Made by a program: the position numbers and the translations under genes. Below are positions 59,532 through 64,000 of a stretch of DNA of 64,000 bases, piece after piece; the stretch's first letter is position 1; each line of letters opens with the position of its first letter. The notes beneath the pieces were generated by a model. The model was not told the DNA's origin and made no database searches. It saw only the letters and a list, made by a program, of their open reading frames with translations. The DNA comes from an uncultured Oscillospiraceae bacterium. GTDB lineage: Bacteria > Bacillota > Clostridia > Oscillospirales > Acutalibacteraceae. Location: the NCBI GenBank assembly GCA_900539845.1, contig UQDP01000008.1, positions 1 through 64,000 on the forward strand, in the 5' to 3' direction.

Positions 59532-61220
59532 TTACATTGTTTCAGGTGCGGAGATTTTGAGCATTTCGAGCACGTTTCTGATCGTTTCCTTGACCGCCAG
59601 ACAAAGGGAAAGCCTTGCCTGCATCAGACCTTCGTCGTCTGCTATAACACGGTGTGCATTATAGAATTTATGAAACAGCGTTGCAAGCTCAATCACAAAA
59701 TGCGTTATTTTTGCAGGGTCATAAGCCTTAGCCGCAGCAACGATCTCATCGGTCAGCGAGGAAAGATGGCGTATCAGCTCTCTTTCTTCTTCGGAATTCA
59801 GCATATCAAGATCTTCATCGGTCGGCTCGCGCAGCTCTATTCCGTCTGCCTTAGCTTTTTTCAGTATGGAGCAGATACGGGCATGCGCGTATTGAACATA
59901 GTAAACAGGATTTTGGCTCGTTTCCTGCGCCGCAAGGTCAAGGTCAAAATCAAAATGCGAATTCGGTTCGCGCAGATTGAAAAAGAATCTTGCCGCATCG
60001 ATCGGAACTTCATCAAGCAGGGTGTTAAGCGTTATGGCTTTGCCGGAACGCTTGGAAAGCTTTATTGTTTCGCCGTCTCTTACAAGGCGAACCATCTGCA
60101 TAATCACGCAGTCGAGCCTGTCCGTATCTATGCCGAGTGCGGAGAGCGCCGCTTTCATTCTCGGCACATAGCCGTGGTGGTCGGCTCCGAGCACGTCCAC
60201 TGCCTTGTCAAATCCGCGTGTAACCAGCTTGTCATAATGGTAAGCTATATCGGGCACGATATAGGTGGGAATGCCGTTTGCACGCACAAGTACGATATCC
60301 TTATCGTTTCCGAATTCGCTTGCCTTAAACCACAGCGCACCGTCCTGCTCGTATGTCACTCCCAGTTCTTTGAATCTGTTTATGATCCTGTCTACCGCGC
60401 CGTTGTTGTGAAGCGTACTCTCTCTGAACCAGTTGTCATATTTGATGCGATATTTCATCAGATCGTTTTCAAGTCCGCTGATATTCTTGGGCAGAGCGTA
60501 TGCAACGAGAGCGTCGCGCCGATCCTGTGACTCGGCTTCAACATATTTATCCCCGTATTCGGCTGCAAAATTCTTCGCGTGCTCAATAATGTCCGCACCC
60601 TTATATGCGTCCTCCGGCAGTTCAATGCCTTCTTTAAATAACTGAAGATAGCGGACTTCAAGCGAAGTGGCGAATTTTTCTATCTGATTGCCCGCGTCGT
60701 TTACATAAAACTCTCGGCTTACGCAGTATCCTGCCCATTCCAGCACCGCGGCAAGGCAGTCCCCGATAGCGCCGCCCCTTGCGTTTCCTATGTGCATCGG
60801 CCCTGTGGGATTTGCCGAAACAAATTCCACAAGCACTTTTTTTCCTGCGCCGAAACCGGATTTGCCGTAATCCGTACCTTTGCGGATAACGTCTTTCACT
60901 ATTTCCGAATAATATTTCTGTGAAAGATAGAAATTAAGAAATCCCGGTCCTGCTATCTCGGCTTTTTCAAAAAGCGTTCCGTCAAGATCAAGATTGTTTA
61001 TTATACTTTCTGCAATCTTTCCGGGAGCGCACTTAAATGCTTTTGCTCCCGCCAGCGCAACATTGGCTGAAAAATCGCCGTTTGCGCTGTTCGCCGGCTT
61101 TTCAATGTTGAAATCGGGTATCGGCTCTGCCGGCAGCTCGCCGTTTGCAACAGCCCTGCCCAAAGCGTCTATAATTCTGCTTCTTAAATCTTTTTGGGTT
61201 TCCTTAACTAGTAAAGACAT
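59532..61220 (-). CDS. argS: Arginyl-tRNA synthetase
   Basis: 562 aa, class I. N-terminal Add-1 domain, signature FVSANPTGPMHIGNARGG (about 120), KLSKRSGKAITL as the KMSKS-like loop (about 382), and the DALR anticodon-binding domain (YYVQYAHARICSILKKA). It charges tRNA-Arg, including the tRNA-Arg(ACG) in this window. It lies 30 bases after the DUF1934 gene. Confidence 0.96.
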   Translation of the reverse strand: MSLLVKETQKDLRSRIIDALGRAVANGELPAEPIPDFNIEKPANSANGDFSANVALAGAKAFKCAPGKIAESIINNLDLDGTLFEKAEIAGPGFLNFYLSQKYYSEIVKDVIRKGTDYGKSGFGAGKKVLVEFVSANPTGPMHIGNARGGAIGDCLAAVLEWAGYCVSREFYVNDAGNQIEKFATSLEVRYLQLFKEGIELPEDAYKGADIIEHAKNFAAEYGDKYVEAESQDRRDALVAYALPKNISGLENDLMKYRIKYDNWFRESTLHNNGAVDRIINRFKELGVTYEQDGALWFKASEFGNDKDIVLVRANGIPTYIVPDIAYHYDKLVTRGFDKAVDVLGADHHGYVPRMKAALSALGIDTDRLDCVIMQMVRLVRDGETIKLSKRSGKAITLNTLLDEVPIDAARFFFNLREPNSHFDFDLDLAAQETSQNPVYYVQYAHARICSILKKAKADGIELREPTDEDLDMLNSEEERELIRHLSSLTDEIVAAAKAYDPAKITHFVIELATLFHKFYNAHRVIADDEGLMQARLSLCLAVKETIRNVLEMLKISAPETM

Positions 61221-61250
61221 TTTTTCTATCTCCGAAATCTGTTTTTTGTT

Positions 61251-61685
61251 TTACTGTGTTTGCTGTTTGGGCGTCTTGGTGAAATGGAGCCGGACTCTGT
61301 TTTGTGAAGTTACTGAGCCGTTGAAATCAATATCATATTCAAAATTGAAACAGCCTTTGTCTATATCGGCTTCTATATCTTTTCCGTATATGCCCATCAG
61401 CATATCGCCGAATTCCGTGCCGTATCTGCACATATGGCGCTTGGATTTTTCTATCAGCATGCTGCTGTGTGTTTTTCCTGCTCTTGTCATTTCAACAGCG
61501 CTCTCGTCCTTATTCACCCTTACCGTTACATGAACGGATTCGTCGGGCGGCTCCAGCTCTTCTTTATATCGGATAACATAGGCAACGCCGTCGTCTCTGA
61601 TTGTGCCGAAGGTTGTAAGCTCGGTAACGTCGGTCTCGCGGCCGTATCTTTGGGTGCCCTTTATTTCAATCAGTATTCTGTCCAT
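61251..61685 (-). CDS. DUF1934 (YwiB-like) protein
   Basis: 144 aa from ATG 61685. Lipocalin-like beta barrel predicted for the family: ILIEIKGTQRYGRETDVTELTTFGT, YVIRYKEELEP, GTEFGDMLMGIYGKDIEADID. Family function unknown; DUF1934 genes often precede argS in Firmicutes, as here. Confidence 0.88.
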   Translation of the reverse strand: MDRILIEIKGTQRYGRETDVTELTTFGTIRDDGVAYVIRYKEELEPPDESVHVTVRVNKDESAVEMTRAGKTHSSMLIEKSKRHMCRYGTEFGDMLMGIYGKDIEADIDKGCFNFEYDIDFNGSVTSQNRVRLHFTKTPKQQTQ

Positions 61686-61808
61686 CGCACACACCCTCTT
61701 GCAATAATACGCTATATTTTATCATATATAATAAATGAATTCAACAGCAAAAATAAATAAATAGCGCAATACGCGCAACCGTAATTTATATAAATTTACA
61801 AAAATATA

Positions 61809-61837
61809 ATGACAAATGCGATTTGAGATGTTATAAT
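61809..61837 (+). promoter_or_regulatory. Promoter of the 61905 gene
   Basis: ATGACA, a 17-base spacer and TATAAT, 67 bases ahead of the start. Confidence 0.65.
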
Positions 61838-61904
61838 ACAAAACTGTAACTGCCGCCATTTATGTAACGGCTGCTTTACTCAGTATACTACGGGAGTTGT
61901 TTTA

Positions 61905-62747
61905 ATGGAACTTTCAGAAGCTTACAGACTGATGGACAAGATCCTCGGTGAACAAATAAAGGAACTCGGATTTTCAAAAGTGAAAACGGAGCCTGAGCAG
62001 CTTTCATATAAGAGCGACAAAGGGCTGTTTCGCATCGGTTATGATGCAAAGTCAAATATTATGTCGCTTGAGTGTTCGTATGAGGACAGGGGAGAGGAGA
62101 CTTCGTATGAAACCATCTCCAAATCCCTTTTTGAGCTTGAAAACGCGGACGAAAGGGACTGCCGCTCGTTTGCGAATGAAGTCTCGGATGAGATCCATTC
62201 GCTTTTCGCCTCAAGAAAAAAAGTGGATCTGGACAAGATAAAAATGCCGAAAGCGGTGTCGCGCTCCAAGGCGAAGAACGGCGTGATCAGCTATGACGCC
62301 GATTCGCTTGCAAACCGTTTCGGTGTGCTTTATCCCGATCTCAAAAACGATATCAAACAGAATATATCCGACTACGGCGAATTCCTGCCGGAAACATTTT
62401 TTCAGGAGATTGGTACTCCGCGTGTGCTTGACGTGATCAAAAACGGTTCCGAAACGGACCGCAAAAAGCTTTTCAAAATGCTCGGCGAGGTCTATGAGGA
62501 CGGTACCAACGAGGTGCAGGATATCATCGGCGTGACCATACTCGGCGAAATGAAAAATGATCCGCAGATGATGGAGGTCGCCGACAGGTATATGACCGAT
62601 TATATGGCGGGTCCTGTGCATGAAATTAATAAAGTTACCGCAAAGAAAAACAGGTGGACGAAAAAGCTTGCAAATCCGCCTGCGTATAAGCCCAAGAAAA
62701 AGAAAACGAATATGCTCCAGAACGCGCTCAACCAGCAGCAGCGGTAA
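61905..62747 (+). CDS. Conserved hypothetical protein
   Basis: 280 aa, cytoplasmic. An N-terminal alpha-beta part (residues 1-95, YDAKSNIMSLECSYEDRGEE), a basic linker, then a helical part with EIGTPRVLDVIKNGSETDRKKLFKML and a Lys-rich tail (KPKKKKTNML). No named family recognised. It has its own promoter and terminator. The start follows GGGAG. Confidence 0.8.
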   Translation: MELSEAYRLMDKILGEQIKELGFSKVKTEPEQLSYKSDKGLFRIGYDAKSNIMSLECSYEDRGEETSYETISKSLFELENADERDCRSFANEVSDEIHSLFASRKKVDLDKIKMPKAVSRSKAKNGVISYDADSLANRFGVLYPDLKNDIKQNISDYGEFLPETFFQEIGTPRVLDVIKNGSETDRKKLFKMLGEVYEDGTNEVQDIIGVTILGEMKNDPQMMEVADRYMTDYMAGPVHEINKVTAKKNRWTKKLANPPAYKPKKKKTNMLQNALNQQQR

Positions 62748-62790
62748 ACGCGCAGTCTGAAACGGCATATAATAATATGATGAATAAAGC

Positions 62791-62825
62791 ATACGGCAGT
62801 ATAACGCTTACTGCCGTATATTTTA
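62791..62825 (+). terminator. Terminator of the 61905 gene
   Basis: ATACGGCAGTA and TACTGCCGTAT followed by ATTTTATT. Confidence 0.9.
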
Positions 62826-62908
62826 TTGCTTCAGAAGCTTGAAAATGAAAAAGATTGTTAATTTATTATCAATAACTGTACATTTTCAACAAAGTTTTCA
62901 ATAAAGCA

Positions 62909-62936
62909 TTGACAAAAAAATAAACATCTTTATAAT
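62909..62936 (+). promoter_or_regulatory. Promoter of serC
   Basis: TTGACA, a 16-base spacer and TATAAT, 46 bases ahead of the start codon. Confidence 0.85.
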
Positions 62937-62982
62937 AGAATTCACGATTATTCTTACAAATCCGAAAGAGAGGACAATTTTT

Positions 62983-64000
62983 ATGGCAAGAGTTTATAAT
63001 TTCAGCGCAGGTCCGTCGACCCTGCCGTTATCCGTTCTTGAAAAAGCGGGCGCAGAGATCCTTGATTATCAGGGCAGCGGTCAGTCCGTTATGGAAATGA
63101 GCCACCGCTCAAAGGTTTTTGACGATATTATCAAGAGCGCCGAAAAGCTGATGAGAGAACTTTACAAAGTGCCCGATAATTACAAGGTGCTGTTCCTTCA
63201 GGGCGGCGCGTCCGCGCAGTTTTCTGCAATTCCGCTCAACTTTATGAATACAAGCGGAAAGGCGGATTATATTATTACGGGTCAGTGGGCTAAAAAGGCA
63301 TTTCAGGAGGCGCAGAAGTACGGTGACGTCAAGGCTGCCGCTTCATCTGCGGATAAGACCTTCAGCTATATTCCGAAAACAAAGGCGGAGGATTTCCGTG
63401 AGGACGCCGATTATGTTTATATTTGTATGAACAACACGATTTACGGCACAAAGTACCATGAGCTTCCGCCCGTGGGCGACAAGGTGCTTATCGCGGACAT
63501 TTCCTCCTGCGCGCTTTCGGAGCCGCTGGATATTTCAAAGTTCGGAATGGTCTATTTCGGAGCACAGAAGAATGTTGCGCCGGCAGGTCTGGTAGTTGTG
63601 ATTGTGCGTGAAGATCTTCTGGGCAACGCAAGGGATATCACGCCGGTAATGATGGATTATAAGGTTCAGGCAGACGCCGATTCGCTTTATAATACCCCTC
63701 CTTGCTGGACGATCTATATCTGCAAGCTTGTTCTTGAATGGATTAAGGAGACCTTCGGTGATCTTGACGGCATGAAGGTGCATAACGAGAAAAAGGCAAA
63801 GATACTCTATGATTTTCTTGACCAAAGCAAACTGTTCCATGGCACTGTTGTGCCGGAGGACCGTTCTCTTATGAATGTGCCTTTTGTTACGGACAGTGAT
63901 GAGCTCAATGCAAAATTCATCAAAGAGGCTACTGAGGCAGGCTTCGTAAATCTTAAAGGGCACAGAACAGTGGGCGGTATGCGCGCGTCTATATATAATG
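62983..64000 (+). CDS. serC: Phosphoserine aminotransferase, cut by window end
   Basis: 339 codons present of about 360. It converts 3-phosphohydroxypyruvate to phosphoserine in serine synthesis. N-terminal YNFSAGPSTLPLSVLEKA, then GSGQSVMEMSHRSKVF, LFLQGGASAQFSAIPLN, and the PLP lysine in VYFGAQKNVAPAG (about 195). The start follows GAAAGAGAGGA. The frame is open to the last base; serA is the expected neighbour beyond the window. Confidence 0.96.
   Translation, partial: MARVYNFSAGPSTLPLSVLEKAGAEILDYQGSGQSVMEMSHRSKVFDDIIKSAEKLMRELYKVPDNYKVLFLQGGASAQFSAIPLNFMNTSGKADYIITGQWAKKAFQEAQKYGDVKAAASSADKTFSYIPKTKAEDFREDADYVYICMNNTIYGTKYHELPPVGDKVLIADISSCALSEPLDISKFGMVYFGAQKNVAPAGLVVVIVREDLLGNARDITPVMMDYKVQADADSLYNTPPCWTIYICKLVLEWIKETFGDLDGMKVHNEKKAKILYDFLDQSKLFHGTVVPEDRSLMNVPFVTDSDELNAKFIKEATEAGFVNLKGHRTVGGMRASIYN

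Overview
The window looks like the genome of an anaerobic gut Firmicute of the Clostridia, most likely near the Oscillospiraceae/Ruminococcaceae. The evidence is anaerobic class III ribonucleotide reductase (nrdDG), the paired GGGtGRT and NifU-like scaffold genes, a class B sortase with an SPSTG-type substrate, split transketolase subunits, a C_GCAxxG_C_C protein, and strong AGGAGG ribosome sites. Apart from one segment (about 7.2-10.5 kb), codon use and gene style fit one Firmicute background. No genus is claimed.

Layout. (1) 1-7.2 kb is accessory DNA on the minus strand. It holds a nitroreductase-MATE-MATE operon behind a sigma-A promoter and an attenuator-like leader, and then a recombination operon of two large serine recombinases, a zinc/HTH protein and a small unknown protein. 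(2) 7.4-10.5 kb is foreign-looking DNA: a FISUMP-type surface protein gene of the kind I associate with Candidatus Saccharibacteria. It has a one-base frameshift, a highly structured leader, two promoterless C-terminal cassettes in inverted orientation upstream, and a third cassette downstream reduced to its ends. (3) 10.5-11.7 kb is a decayed toxin/immunity area with a toxin tail, an intact SUKH (SMI1/KNR4) immunity protein and IS-like debris. (4) 11.72-23.58 kb is an integrative mobilizable element bounded by 50-bp direct repeats of the tRNA-Arg(ACG) 3' end. Its cargo is an oleate hydratase, a TetR regulator, a CmpB-type membrane protein and a YhgE/Pip membrane protein. Its mobility module is an HTH protein, an oriT-like hairpin cluster, MobC, a MOBP relaxase with a second protein encoded inside it in another frame, an excisionase and a tyrosine integrase.

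(5) 23.6-64 kb is chromosomal core: a lipoprotein and envelope genes, rsmA, a heterodimeric ABC exporter with one degenerate ATPase site, a sorted surface protein with sortase B and a His-rich LCP protein, transketolase, two GtrA proteins, HAD and MBL hydrolases, nrdDG, and a TPP-riboswitch-controlled HMP/thiamine-precursor ABC transporter. Further right are a GH5 glycosidase, a divergent XRE-controlled locus, the GGGtGRT pair, an orphan PqqD-like protein behind a structured leader, TraX, a PI-PLC-like protein, a PHP phosphoesterase, a radical SAM/SPASM protein, argS, a DUF1934 protein and the start of serC, which runs off the window end.

Most interesting are the cassette-bearing FISUMP locus, the gene overprinted inside the relaxase, the oleate-hydratase cargo with a candidate TetR operator, the divergent promoters whose spacers are each filled by an operator, and the orphan PqqD protein. 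No CRISPR array, rRNA or reverse transcriptase was seen.
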